From NCBI GenBank assembly GCA_002104535.1, contig NBOG01000013.1, positions 1-64,000 of the forward strand: a stretch of DNA of 64,000 nt. The letters are read 5' to 3'. The DNA comes from Cognaticolwellia sediminilitoris (lineage in GTDB: Bacteria > Pseudomonadota > Gammaproteobacteria > Enterobacterales > Alteromonadaceae). The notes under the pieces are model-generated. The model saw only the letters and a list, made by a program, of their open reading frames with translations, was not told where the DNA came from and did no database searches. The number at the start of each line of letters is the position of its first letter. The first letter of the stretch is position 1. The position numbers and the translations under genes are program-made. Shown in pieces: positions 17,835-27,477 of the stretch.

Positions 17835-19292
17835 ATGAACTCAGATGCTGTTCGTTTTTTATTAAACAACGATGTTGTAACAATAGAAAACATAGACCCC
17901 AACTTAACTGTTTTACAGTATTTACGTGACGAGCGTTTTAAAAATGGCACGAAAGAAGGCTGCGCTTCAGGTGACTGTGGCGCTTGTACTGTCGTGCTTG
18001 CAGAGCTTAACAATGATAATGAAACGCTTAATTATAAATCGATAAACGCTTGTATAAGTTTTGTTGGCAGCTTACATGGTAAACAACTTATCACGGTCGA
18101 GCACCTAAAGCAGGGTGCGAAATTGCACCATGTTCAACAGGCTATGGTTGATAATCATGGCTCACAATGTGGCTTTTGTACGCCGGGCTTTGTAATGTCT
18201 TCATTTGCTTTGCATAAGCAAAATAGCTCGCCAAACCGAGCCGAAGTATTAGAAGCGCTAGCGGGGAACTTATGTCGATGTACGGGTTACCGCTCAATAA
18301 TTGATGCTGCTATGGTTTCGAGTGAAGATGCTGAGGATGACTCATTCGCCCAGCACTACCAGCAAAGCGTAAAACACTTACAAGACTTTAAAAATCTGCC
18401 TGCAGCCCAGCTTTGTAATGCTAAGCATCAGTATTATGCGCCAAAAAATACCGCAGAATTAGCAGAAAAATTACTCAATAGCCCGCAAGCTACGTTAGTG
18501 GCTGGCGGTACTGATTTAGCTTTAATGGTGACACAAAACTTAGGCACTATTGCAGATCTTGTTTACTTAGGTGATGTAGCTGAATTACATACTTTAGAAA
18601 ATAACGCCGACGAGTTTATTATCGGCTCAGCTGTGCCATACACAACGTTTACACCTATGTTACATGATGAGTATCATGAGTTAGGTGAAATGATCGAGCG
18701 TATCGGCTCAAGACAAATTCGCAATAACGGTACCTTAGGCGGCAATATTGGTAATGCTTCACCGATTGGTGATATGCCACCAGCACTGATCGCTTTGGGT
18801 GCTGACATTACTTTGCAAAGAGGCGATGTTGAGCGAAAAATTGCCCTTGAAGACTACTTTGTCGGTTATAAGCAAACCGTATTAAAAGATGCTGAATTTA
18901 TAAAAAACATTTACATTCCTAAAGCAAAAACAGGCCAAATTCTCAAGCTTTATAAAATATCTAAGCGTATTGACGATGATATTTCTGCTGTGCTTGCGGC
19001 ATTTTTCCTTGAAATTAACGATAACCTAGTCACCAATGTTCGTATTGCTTTTGGCGGCATGGCGGCCATACCGATGCGGGCTAAGCAGTGTGAAGCAGCG
19101 TTGTTAAATAAAGCCTTTAATCGTGAAAATATTAGCGCAGCGCAGCAAGCGTTAACGCTAGATTTTCAACCGATGTCAGATGTACGCGCAAGTGATAAAT
19201 ACCGCATGAAAGTGGCGCAGAACTTACTGCAAAAATGTTACTTAGAACTGCAAAACAAAACCATTGAAACGCGAGTAGTTAATTATGCGTAG
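17835..19292 (+). CDS. xdhA: Xanthine dehydrogenase small subunit (2x[2Fe-2S], FAD)
   Basis: A 485-residue electron-transfer subunit of the molybdenum hydroxylase that converts hypoxanthine and xanthine to urate. The first [2Fe-2S] cluster is in CASGDCGAC (C43, C48, C51). The second is in SQCGFCTPGF and GNLCRCTGYR. The FAD domain follows (VAGGTDLALMV, then RQIRNNGTLGGNIGNASPIG). Length fits the two-subunit form with fused FeS and FAD domains. It begins the operon and its last eight bases overlap the start of xdhB. Cytoplasmic. Confidence 0.97.
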   Translation: MNSDAVRFLLNNDVVTIENIDPNLTVLQYLRDERFKNGTKEGCASGDCGACTVVLAELNNDNETLNYKSINACISFVGSLHGKQLITVEHLKQGAKLHHVQQAMVDNHGSQCGFCTPGFVMSSFALHKQNSSPNRAEVLEALAGNLCRCTGYRSIIDAAMVSSEDAEDDSFAQHYQQSVKHLQDFKNLPAAQLCNAKHQYYAPKNTAELAEKLLNSPQATLVAGGTDLALMVTQNLGTIADLVYLGDVAELHTLENNADEFIIGSAVPYTTFTPMLHDEYHELGEMIERIGSRQIRNNGTLGGNIGNASPIGDMPPALIALGADITLQRGDVERKIALEDYFVGYKQTVLKDAEFIKNIYIPKAKTGQILKLYKISKRIDDDISAVLAAFFLEINDNLVTNVRIAFGGMAAIPMRAKQCEAALLNKAFNRENISAAQQALTLDFQPMSDVRASDKYRMKVAQNLLQKCYLELQNKTIETRVVNYA

Positions 19293-21702
19293 TCTTATAG
19301 ATAGTAAACACTCAAACGAAAACCTTAATAACAAAGACATTAATCATGAAGCTGCTACAGTAGGTTTAGGTGGCGTTGGGCGCTCGAAAAAACATGAAAG
19401 CGCAGATAAGCATGTTAGTGGTGAAGCTCTTTATATTGACGACAGACCTAGCCTAAGAGGCCAACTGCATGCGGCTGTTGGCCAAAGCACTATCGCTCAT
19501 GGCATGATTAAAAGCTTAGATTTAACCGCAGTAAAAGCCGCAGAAGGTGTGGTGGCGGTGATCACAGTTGATGATGTCCCAGGTCATACTGATATTGGTC
19601 CGGTATTTCCAGGTGACCCAGTATTAGCCATAGGTAAAGTTGAGTACGTTGGGCAACCAATATTTGCTGTTGCTGCAACCAGTTATGACTTAGCTAGACG
19701 CGCAGTAAAGCTCGCTAAAATAGAATATGAAGAACTAGAAGCAGTTTTGACGGTTAAAGATGCCTTAGCAAAACAAAACTTTGTCCGTCCACCATTTACT
19801 ATGCAACGTGGCGATTCTGCAGCCGCTATTGCAAAAGCCGAGCATCAATTATCTGGTGAAATCACCGTTGGCGGTCAAGAGCATTTTTATCTTGAAGGGC
19901 AAATTTCCACGGCAGAGCCGACTGAAGATGGCGGTTTGACGGTATTTTCTTCATCGCAACATCCGAGTGAAGTGCAAAAGCTTGTTGCTGAAGTACTCAA
20001 TATTCCACTGAATAAAGTCATTGTTGATACCCGCAGAATGGGCGGCGGCTTTGGCGGTAAAGAAACGCAAGCAGCACCTTGGGCCTGTATCGCGGCTTTA
20101 TTATCAAATGAAACCAAGCAACCGGTAAAGTTCAAGCTTAGTCGTACAGATGATATGTCTATGACCGGCAAACGTCATCCATTTGAAAATAATTATCAGG
20201 TTGGTTTTGATAGTAACGGCCAAATTAAAGGCATTAATATCGAAGTTAATGGTAACTGTGGTTATTCACCAGATTTATCAGACGCGATTGTTGACCGTGC
20301 GATGTTTCACTCTGACAACGCTTACTTCCTAGACCAAGCAACGGTGACGGGTAATCGCTGCAAACTTAATACCGTATCGCATACCGCTTATCGCGGTTTT
20401 GGTGGCCCTCAAGGCATGATGACCATTGAAATGGTAATGGACGATATTGCTCGCCATTTAGGTAAAGACCCGTTAGAGATCAGGAAAATCAACTTATACG
20501 GTAAAGATGAACGTAACGTTACTCATTACCATCAAACGGTTGAGCATAATAAAATGGCGGAATTAATTTCCTCATTAGAGGCAAATTCTGACTATCAAGC
20601 TCGACGAGCCAGTATTAGTGCCTTTAACAATGAAAACACCATCCTGAAAAAAGGCATTGCTTTAACGCCGGTTAAATTTGGTATTTCGTTTACTGTGCAG
20701 CATCTGAATCAGGCTGGCGCCTTAGTGCATGTGTATACCGATGGCACTATCCATTTAAACCACGGCGGCACTGAAATGGGCCAAGGTTTATATACCAAAG
20801 TAGCGCAAATTGTTGCCGAAGAATTTCAAGTCGATGTTGATACCGTTGGTGTTTCAGCAACACGCACAGATAAAGTGCCAAATACCTCACCTACGGCGGC
20901 GTCTTCAGGCACCGATTTAAACGGCAAGGCAGCGCAAGCAGCGGCACAAACCATTAAGGCGAGGCTCATTGCTTTTGCTTGTGAAAAATATAACGTGACC
21001 GATGATGAGGTTAGTTTTAGTAATAACCAAGTTATGGTTGGCGCAGAAACATTCTCTTTTGCTGAATTTGTTCAACAAGCCTATATGGGACGTGTGTCTT
21101 TATCCTCAACAGGGTTTTATAAAACGCCAAAAATTCATTTTGACCGAGCAACTGGTAAAGGCCGACCGTTTTTCTATTATTCAACAGGGGCAGCGGTATC
21201 AGAAGTGTTGATTGATACTTTAACCGGTGAATATAAATTACTGCGCGCGGATATTTTGCATGATGTTGGCCATTCGTTAAATCCAGCGATTGATATTGGC
21301 CAAATTGAAGGGGCATTTATTCAAGGTATGGGTTGGTTAACGACCGAAGAATTGGTTTGGAATGAGCAAGGGCGCTTATTATCAAATAATCCGGCGACTT
21401 ATAAAATACCGGCCATTAGTGATACGCCAAGTGACTTTAGAGTTGATTTAGTGCCTGATGATCCAAATCGTGAGCAAACTATTTATAACTCAAAAGCTGT
21501 TGGTGAGCCGCCATTTATGCTCGGCATTTCGGTATGGTCAGCACTTAAAGATGCTATTTCTAGCGTTGCAGAACATAAATTCAGTCCTGCGCTTGATACA
21601 CCAGCTACGCCAGAGCGAGTGCTTTGGGCAGTTGAAGAGATGCAAGAAAAAGCGCGGGCTAACAAAACAAAGCAAGATTTATCAACCAATGATAAAGCGT
21701 AA
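19285..21702 (+). CDS. xdhB: Xanthine dehydrogenase molybdopterin-binding subunit
   Basis: An 805-residue catalytic subunit. Molybdopterin contacts are visible in GGGFGGKETQ, AYRGFGGPQGM and NHGGTEMGQGLYTK. The conserved catalytic glutamate is in KAVGEPPFMLG near the C terminus. VGGQEHFYLEGQ is also typical. The N-terminal 20 residues are asparagine-rich, and a later start is possible, although the ATG at 19285 gives the usual overlap with xdhA. It is followed 15 bases later by xdhC, which matures the cofactor. Confidence 0.97.
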   Translation: MRSLIDSKHSNENLNNKDINHEAATVGLGGVGRSKKHESADKHVSGEALYIDDRPSLRGQLHAAVGQSTIAHGMIKSLDLTAVKAAEGVVAVITVDDVPGHTDIGPVFPGDPVLAIGKVEYVGQPIFAVAATSYDLARRAVKLAKIEYEELEAVLTVKDALAKQNFVRPPFTMQRGDSAAAIAKAEHQLSGEITVGGQEHFYLEGQISTAEPTEDGGLTVFSSSQHPSEVQKLVAEVLNIPLNKVIVDTRRMGGGFGGKETQAAPWACIAALLSNETKQPVKFKLSRTDDMSMTGKRHPFENNYQVGFDSNGQIKGINIEVNGNCGYSPDLSDAIVDRAMFHSDNAYFLDQATVTGNRCKLNTVSHTAYRGFGGPQGMMTIEMVMDDIARHLGKDPLEIRKINLYGKDERNVTHYHQTVEHNKMAELISSLEANSDYQARRASISAFNNENTILKKGIALTPVKFGISFTVQHLNQAGALVHVYTDGTIHLNHGGTEMGQGLYTKVAQIVAEEFQVDVDTVGVSATRTDKVPNTSPTAASSGTDLNGKAAQAAAQTIKARLIAFACEKYNVTDDEVSFSNNQVMVGAETFSFAEFVQQAYMGRVSLSSTGFYKTPKIHFDRATGKGRPFFYYSTGAAVSEVLIDTLTGEYKLLRADILHDVGHSLNPAIDIGQIEGAFIQGMGWLTTEELVWNEQGRLLSNNPATYKIPAISDTPSDFRVDLVPDDPNREQTIYNSKAVGEPPFMLGISVWSALKDAISSVAEHKFSPALDTPATPERVLWAVEEMQEKARANKTKQDLSTNDKA

Positions 21703-21717
21703 GCTTAGGCGACTATT

Positions 21718-22608
21718 ATGATCAGTAATTGGAGCAGTGCGAGCTACAAATTAGGCAAACAAGGTCAAGCTTATGTTTTAGTGACTTTGATTGGCGTTTC
21801 TGGCTCAACGCCAAGAAATAGTGGTACAAAAATGGTCGTCAGTAAAGACGGTATTTTTGATACTATCGGTGGCGGTCATTTAGAGCATAAAGCCGTTAAG
21901 CATGCTAATAGTATGCTGAGTAAAGGTGATAATGCTCAACACCTTGAGCACTTCCAATTAGGTAGTCAGCTAGGTCAATGCTGTGGTGGCAATGCCAGTG
22001 TTTTATTCGAATGCTTTGCCGCGACCGGCGTTAATATTATGCTGTTTGGCGCAGGTCATGTTGGCAAAGCTTTAATACCGATATTAGCGCAATTACCTTG
22101 TCAAATAACTTGGGTGGACAGCCGCGCAGAGCAGTTCCCCAATACTGTTAGCGATTATGTTAATGTTGAAATGGTAGTCAGTGATGCACCAGAAATAGAA
22201 GCCGCTAGCATGCCTGAAAATAGCTACTTTATCGTGATGACTCATAACCATCAAATGGACTTTGATATTTCACAGGCGATTTTAAAACGTGCTGATTTCC
22301 ATTACCTTGGCCTAATAGCATCAGAAACTAAATGGCGACGTTTTCAGCAGCGTTATAAACATCGCGATATTGATCCAACGCAAGTAGCACGCATGAATTG
22401 CCCAATTGGCTTAAGCCAAGTTGGTGGCAAGTTACCGATAGAAGTTGCAGTGTCGGTTTCAGCAGAAATTATCCATGTTTATCAAACCGAACAAGACAGA
22501 CAGGCGAGAGAGCAAAACACTGCAGTTACCGCTATCAATAAAACACGACCGGTTTCGCAGCAGGGCGTGCATTGGCGCGATATCAAACAATTAATTAAAA
22601 CCGACTAA
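21718..22608 (+). CDS. xdhC: Xanthine dehydrogenase accessory protein XdhC
   Basis: A 296-residue chaperone that binds sulfurated molybdenum cofactor and inserts it into the XdhB subunit. The N-terminal XdhC/CoxI domain has GVSGSTPRNSGTKMVVS and IGGGHLEHKA. The Rossmann-like C-terminal half has MLFGAGHVGKALIPIL and FIVMTHNHQMDFDI, LGLIASETKWRRF. It lies between xdhB and uraD in the operon. Confidence 0.95.
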   Translation: MISNWSSASYKLGKQGQAYVLVTLIGVSGSTPRNSGTKMVVSKDGIFDTIGGGHLEHKAVKHANSMLSKGDNAQHLEHFQLGSQLGQCCGGNASVLFECFAATGVNIMLFGAGHVGKALIPILAQLPCQITWVDSRAEQFPNTVSDYVNVEMVVSDAPEIEAASMPENSYFIVMTHNHQMDFDISQAILKRADFHYLGLIASETKWRRFQQRYKHRDIDPTQVARMNCPIGLSQVGGKLPIEVAVSVSAEIIHVYQTEQDRQAREQNTAVTAINKTRPVSQQGVHWRDIKQLIKTD

Positions 22609-22619
22609 GTGGAGAACAA

Positions 22620-23120
22620 ATGAATTTAGCACAATTAAACAGTTTAACCGTTGAACAAGCCACGCAGTGCTTCATGCAATGTTGTACATCTTCAGCTTGG
22701 GTCAGTGCTATGGTTCAATATCGTCCATTTGTTGATAAAAATGATTTAACAGCAAAAGCTAATTTAGCATGGGAAAACCTTGCTGAAACAGACTATTTAG
22801 AAGCGTTTGACGGTCACCCACAAATTGGTAATGTTGATACGCTACGCGCAAAATATGCCAACACCAAAGCACTTGCCAGTGGCGAGCAAAGTTCAGTAAG
22901 CGAAGCATCAGAGCAAGTTATTGCCGCATTAGCAAAAGGTAATGCTGATTATCTAGAGAAATTTGGCTTTATATTTATCGTTTGCGCAACCGGCAAAAGT
23001 GCCGAGCAAATGTTGAATTTGCTAGAAGCGAGATTACCTAATGATAATACGACTGAATTAGTAAATGCAGCAGAAGAGCAGCGCAAAATATTTCATTTAC
23101 GATTAGAGAAACTATTATGA
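22620..23120 (+). CDS. uraD: OHCU decarboxylase
   Basis: A 166-residue 2-oxo-4-hydroxy-4-carboxy-5-ureidoimidazoline decarboxylase that gives (S)-allantoin. The family motif FDGHPQIGN includes the catalytic histidine, and it continues with EQSSVSEASEQV and the core KFGFIFIVCATGKSAEQML. The length is normal. It overlaps uraH by four bases (ATGA), which implies translational coupling of consecutive urate-degradation enzymes. Confidence 0.95.
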   Translation: MNLAQLNSLTVEQATQCFMQCCTSSAWVSAMVQYRPFVDKNDLTAKANLAWENLAETDYLEAFDGHPQIGNVDTLRAKYANTKALASGEQSSVSEASEQVIAALAKGNADYLEKFGFIFIVCATGKSAEQMLNLLEARLPNDNTTELVNAAEEQRKIFHLRLEKLL

Positions 23121-23458
23121 GCCAAATAACCACTCACGTATTAGACACAACTCGCGGCTTACCAGCGCAAAACTTACCCATTTCATTGTTTGTTCAAACA
23201 CCACAAGGCTGGGATGAGTTAGCCTCTGGTGTTACTAATACTGATGGCAGAATTGCAGGATTATTGGCTGACAATGTGGTACTGCCTGCAGGTGTTTACC
23301 GGATGCACTTTGCTACTAAAGCTTATTTTGAAGCAAATAATGAGCAAGGTTTTTACCCTTATGTTGATATCGTCTTTGAATTAGACGGTAGTGCCAGTCA
23401 TTACCATATTCCTTTGTTATTAACGGCATTTGGTTATTCAACATACCGTGGTAGTTAA
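23117..23458 (+). CDS. uraH: 5-hydroxyisourate hydrolase (transthyretin-like)
   Basis: A 113-residue cytoplasmic enzyme that hydrolyses 5-hydroxyisourate to OHCU. It has the transthyretin-related start THVLDTTRGLPAQNLPI and the C-terminal signature STYRGS, which separates it from animal transthyretin. HYHIPLLL precedes the signature. No signal peptide. Coupled to uraD. Confidence 0.96.
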   Translation: MSQITTHVLDTTRGLPAQNLPISLFVQTPQGWDELASGVTNTDGRIAGLLADNVVLPAGVYRMHFATKAYFEANNEQGFYPYVDIVFELDGSASHYHIPLLLTAFGYSTYRGS

Positions 23459-23480
23459 TTCATTTTCAAAGGCGTAAACG

Positions 23481-23996
23481 ATGACAGAGACCATTAGCAA
23501 CGTGCAAATTTTAAAGCCACAAGCTTTAACCGCTGAAGCCTTTAGCGCCTTTGGTGACGTGATTGAGGCGAATGAGCAAGCAAAAAAACTCGAGATAAAC
23601 AATGGTTATACTCAGCGCTATCATGATTTAGCACTTGTTGATGTTAATGATAATGACGGACATCCGTTGATTAATATCTTTCGTTCAACGCCTTTAGCAC
23701 AGCCCATCGCGATTAGGATGATGGAACGGCATCCAAAAGGTAGCCAGGCTTTTATTCCGCTAGGGCCAAATCCGTATTTAGTGGTGGTAGCGCCCAAAGG
23801 CGATTTTGATATCAGTAAGTTGGCAGTATTTATCGCTAACTCAAACCAAGGCGTTAACTATCACAAAGGCACATGGCATCATTTCTGTTTAGCCTTATAT
23901 GAAGAAAGTGACTTTTTAGTGGTGGATAGAGGCGGTAGCGGTGACAACTGTGATGTGGTTGAATTAGACGGTTCGTTGATTATTGCGCAAAGCTAA
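23481..23996 (+). CDS. allA: Ureidoglycolate lyase
   Basis: A 171-residue enzyme splitting (S)-ureidoglycolate to glyoxylate and urea. It shows PQALTAEAFSAFGDVIEA near the N terminus, ERHPKGSQAFIPLG, and VNYHKGTWHHFCLAL, the conserved core motif with active-site residues. The length is typical. It lies 22 bases after uraH, in the order uraD-uraH-allA, and precedes guaD. It links the pathway to glyoxylate metabolism. Confidence 0.95.
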   Translation: MTETISNVQILKPQALTAEAFSAFGDVIEANEQAKKLEINNGYTQRYHDLALVDVNDNDGHPLINIFRSTPLAQPIAIRMMERHPKGSQAFIPLGPNPYLVVVAPKGDFDISKLAVFIANSNQGVNYHKGTWHHFCLALYEESDFLVVDRGGSGDNCDVVELDGSLIIAQS

Positions 23997-24035
23997 GTTA
24001 ATAAATTTAATAAGTTAAGAATAAGGTACAAGTTA

Positions 24036-25331
24036 ATGTTAAAAGTATATCGTGGCGAACTAATGCACTTTTTAGCCGATCCAGCTAAGGTGGCGCTACA
24101 AGACAGCTATCAGTATTTCGAAGATGGTTTAATGATCATCAAAGATGGCTGTATCGAACAAATAGGTGAAGCCAACGAACTGTTACCTACTCTTGATAAG
24201 AGCATTGAAGTAACCCATTACCAAAGTGGGTTAATGATGCCTGGGTTTATTGATACTCACGTGCATTATCCGCAAACCGAGATGATAGCCTCTTATGGCG
24301 AGCAGTTACTTGAATGGTTAGAAAATTATACTTTCCCATTTGAACGTCAGTTTTCTGATTTTGAGCACGGTAAAAACGTCGCTGAATTCTTTTTAAGCCA
24401 GTTACTAGAGGCAGGAACAACCACAGCTTTAGTCTTTGGCACCGTACATAAAGAATCAGTAGATGCATTTTTTACCGTCGCGCAACAGAAAAAATTACGG
24501 ATGATTTGTGGCAAAGTATTAATGGACCAAAACTGTCCTGATTATTTAACCGACACCGCACAAAGTGGCTATGACGACAGCAAAGCATTAATCGAAAGAT
24601 GGCACAACACTGACCGTTTACAATACGCTATTACGCCAAGGTTCGCGCCAACTTGTTCAACCGAGCAACTAAACAAAGCAGGGCAATTATTGGCTGAAAA
24701 TCCAAGTGTATATTTGCACACGCATTTAAGTGAAAACAAAGCAGAAATTGCTTGGGTTAAGGAACTATTTCCAGATAGCGATGGTTATTTAGATGTGTAT
24801 GATAAAAGTAAGTTACTTGGTCGTAGAAGTGTATTCGCGCATGGCGTGCATTTACATGATCACGAATGTCAGCGTTTAGGTGAAACAAACTCTGCCATTG
24901 CTTTTTGCCCAAGCTCAAACTTGTTTTTAGGTAGTGGTTTATTCAACTTACAACAAGCACAAAAATTTGATGTAAATGTCGGCTTAGGCAGTGATATTGG
25001 CGCTGGAACAACCTTTTCGATGTTAAGTACCATCAATGAAGGCTATAAAACACAGCAACTTCGCCAAGAGAAGCTTAGTCCATTTCAGTCGTTATATTTA
25101 GCGACACTAGGCGGTGCAGTAGCGTTAGATCTTGAAGGCACTATTGGTAACTTTGTAAAAGGCGCTGAAGCCGACTTTGTATTACTTGATTATCACGCTA
25201 CACCTTTGATGGCTAGACGCATGCAACATTGTAAAACCTTATCAGAAAAGCTGTTTATTTTAAGTATGCTCGGTGATGAACGTCATGTAAAAGCAACCCA
25301 TATTATGGGTGAGAAAGTTACTGAAAAATAA
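24036..25331 (+). CDS. guaD: Guanine deaminase
   Basis: A 431-residue amidohydrolase that deaminates guanine to xanthine and so feeds the XDH step. Metal ligands are in GFIDTHVHYPQ, YLHTHLSEN, FAHGVHLHDHE and GLGSDIGAGTTFS; EMIASYGEQLLEWLENYTFP is family-specific (cited in 20 residues). The length is standard. It lies 39 bases after allA and 124 bases before puuD. Confidence 0.95.
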   Translation: MLKVYRGELMHFLADPAKVALQDSYQYFEDGLMIIKDGCIEQIGEANELLPTLDKSIEVTHYQSGLMMPGFIDTHVHYPQTEMIASYGEQLLEWLENYTFPFERQFSDFEHGKNVAEFFLSQLLEAGTTTALVFGTVHKESVDAFFTVAQQKKLRMICGKVLMDQNCPDYLTDTAQSGYDDSKALIERWHNTDRLQYAITPRFAPTCSTEQLNKAGQLLAENPSVYLHTHLSENKAEIAWVKELFPDSDGYLDVYDKSKLLGRRSVFAHGVHLHDHECQRLGETNSAIAFCPSSNLFLGSGLFNLQQAQKFDVNVGLGSDIGAGTTFSMLSTINEGYKTQQLRQEKLSPFQSLYLATLGGAVALDLEGTIGNFVKGAEADFVLLDYHATPLMARRMQHCKTLSEKLFILSMLGDERHVKATHIMGEKVTEK

Positions 25332-25455
25332 TCAATCAGAGTTAGGGCTTGGAGTAAACGAATCGCATAACGTAGTGTGATTTAATCAACTAAAAAGTTA
25401 AATAAAACATTAACAAAAATAATAACAACTATAGTGTTTAAGGTTAAGGAAACTT

Positions 25456-26658
25456 ATGGATCCGTATATTAATGAATGGCTAAATTTAGTGATCCGCTTT
25501 GCGCATCTGATCACCGGTATTGCATGGATTGGCGCGTCATTTTACTTTGTTTGGTTAGACAATCATTTAGAAACCCCACCTGCGGAAAAAGCAGAAAAAG
25601 GCATTGGCGGTGACTTGTGGGCTATTCATGGTGGCGGCTTTTATGAGGTAGCTAAATATAAACTTGCACCCCCTAAAATGCCAAGCACGTTACATTGGTT
25701 TAAATGGGAAGCTTACACAACCTGGATCACGGGTTTTTTATTATTAACTTTAATGTTTTATGTTGGCGCTGAAACCTATTTAATTGATAAGCGCGTTGCT
25801 GATTTAACACAGTTTCAAGCAATTTTGTATGGCATAGGCTCTATAGTGGTTGGTGTTGGCATATATGAAGCGCTAGTTCGTACGAAATTAAGAAACCACG
25901 GGATTATTCTTGGGCTAATTTTACTTATTGTTGCTACCGCATTGTCTTATGGCTTAACGCAAATATTTAGTGCTCGTGGCGCTTACATGCACATGGGGGC
26001 TATTATCGGCACTATTATGGCTGGTAATGTGTTTTTCGGTATCATGCCATCACAACGTGCGTTAGTAAAAGCAGTTGAAGAGGGCACTGCGCCCGATCCA
26101 GCTTATGGTTTAAACGCTAAAGTTCGTTCAACTCATAACACCTATACAACCTTGCCTATTCTGTTCATTATGATTTCAAATCATTACCCAATGACCTTTA
26201 ATCATAGTGCCAATTGGTTGGTGTTAATGGCGATAATTTTAATCACAGCCGCTGTGCGCCAATACTTTGTATTACGCCATTTTGGTAAACAAAAACCGTT
26301 GATATTAGTCGCGTCAATTGTAGCTACTATTGTCTTAGCTTACGCTATTGCGCCTCGCACTGCTGATTCAAACAATATCGAGAGTACAGGGAAAAACCTT
26401 AATGTAACGAATGCACAAGTATCGACGATTATCGAGCAACGTTGTGGTACTTGTCATTCTGACAAGCCTAGTGATACTGTTTTTACCATCGCACCTGCAG
26501 GCATCATATTTTCTGATATCGAGACAATAAAACAATGGGCTCCACGAATTAAAGCGCGAGTAATTGACGCTAAAGATATGCCATTTATGAATAAAACGGC
26601 AATGACAGAATCAGAGCGTAATCAACTGGCTAATTGGTTGAATAAAAATAGAAATTAA
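25456..26658 (+). CDS. puuD: PuuD, membrane urate oxidase with C-terminal cytochrome c
   Basis: A 400-residue inner-membrane protein that oxidises urate to 5-hydroxyisourate. About eight hydrophobic segments occupy residues 8-310, starting with NLVIRFAHLITGIAWIGASF. The C-terminal domain carries a c-type heme site CGTCHS (C330, C333, H334) facing the periplasm. This is the cytochrome-coupled urate hydroxylase of many Proteobacteria, unrelated to uricase; electrons probably enter the respiratory chain. Its position after guaD and before the TetR gene completes the purine set. Confidence 0.94.
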   Translation: MDPYINEWLNLVIRFAHLITGIAWIGASFYFVWLDNHLETPPAEKAEKGIGGDLWAIHGGGFYEVAKYKLAPPKMPSTLHWFKWEAYTTWITGFLLLTLMFYVGAETYLIDKRVADLTQFQAILYGIGSIVVGVGIYEALVRTKLRNHGIILGLILLIVATALSYGLTQIFSARGAYMHMGAIIGTIMAGNVFFGIMPSQRALVKAVEEGTAPDPAYGLNAKVRSTHNTYTTLPILFIMISNHYPMTFNHSANWLVLMAIILITAAVRQYFVLRHFGKQKPLILVASIVATIVLAYAIAPRTADSNNIESTGKNLNVTNAQVSTIIEQRCGTCHSDKPSDTVFTIAPAGIIFSDIETIKQWAPRIKARVIDAKDMPFMNKTAMTESERNQLANWLNKNRN

Positions 26659-26745
26659 TCTGTTGAATTCATATAAATTATAAGAGAATAGCGGCAGTTG
26701 TTTTACCATTAACATAGATGAATATTATTTTAAATAGGAAGTTTT

Positions 26746-27372
26746 GTGAGTAAAGACAAAGTATTAGAAGGTAGTATTCGGCAAAAAAACAAAGCCATTA
26801 TTTTTGAAGCAGCGAAAAAAGAATTTGTAACTTTTGGTTTTAATGGCGCGTCGATTAAACGTATTGCCGAGCGCGCTAGTATTCCGCGGGCTAATATCCA
26901 TTATTACTTTAAAGATAAAACTGATTTATATCAGCAGTTACTCAGTAATATTATTGCGGTGTGGAATAGTGATTACGATACATTAACCGACGAACACGAA
27001 CCTAAACAGGTACTTAGCGACTATATTCGCGCGAAGGTGATGCACGCAAAGAACGATCCTGATGCCTCAAGAATATTTGCCAGTGAATTAATTCATGGTG
27101 CGCCAGTATTAAACGAGTACTTAAATAGTGACTTTAAAGTTTGGTTAAATAATAAAGTTGAAGTCATTGAGTCTTGGATCCGACAGGGCTTGATTGATGA
27201 CGTTAATCCTCATCATTTATTATTTTTAATTTGGAGTTCAACACAGCATTACGCTGACTTTAATGTACAAGTGGTTGCAGGTTTAGATAAAGAGTCGATG
27301 AACGACGATGACTATGAAGCGGTAGTTGTTTCGCTCACACAAATAATTCTCAAAGGTTGCGGTATTAATTAA
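26746..27372 (+). CDS. TetR/AcrR-family regulator (RutR-like)
   Basis: A 208-residue TetR regulator starting at a GTG, with AGGAAG upstream. The helix-turn-helix is in residues 25-60 (ASIKRIAERASIPRANIHYY). The C-terminal ligand domain resembles the RutR group, which senses pyrimidines or purines in other bacteria. It ends the purine cluster 87 bases after puuD, so it probably controls xdhA-puuD. The palindrome at 17746 is its likely target. Effector unknown. Confidence 0.87.
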   Translation: MSKDKVLEGSIRQKNKAIIFEAAKKEFVTFGFNGASIKRIAERASIPRANIHYYFKDKTDLYQQLLSNIIAVWNSDYDTLTDEHEPKQVLSDYIRAKVMHAKNDPDASRIFASELIHGAPVLNEYLNSDFKVWLNNKVEVIESWIRQGLIDDVNPHHLLFLIWSSTQHYADFNVQVVAGLDKESMNDDDYEAVVVSLTQIILKGCGIN

Positions 27373-27477
27373 TGGTATATCACCCAAAAGGTGTACTTTT
27401 AAGTTGATAATTTGTAGGTTTTTTTAAAATATCAAACTAATGAAGTGTAGTTAAACTAATTACGTTGGGACAAAGTT

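Noticed and set aside
21002-21721. Other-frame open frames inside xdhB
   Set aside because: They overlap a clearly conserved gene and have no start context.
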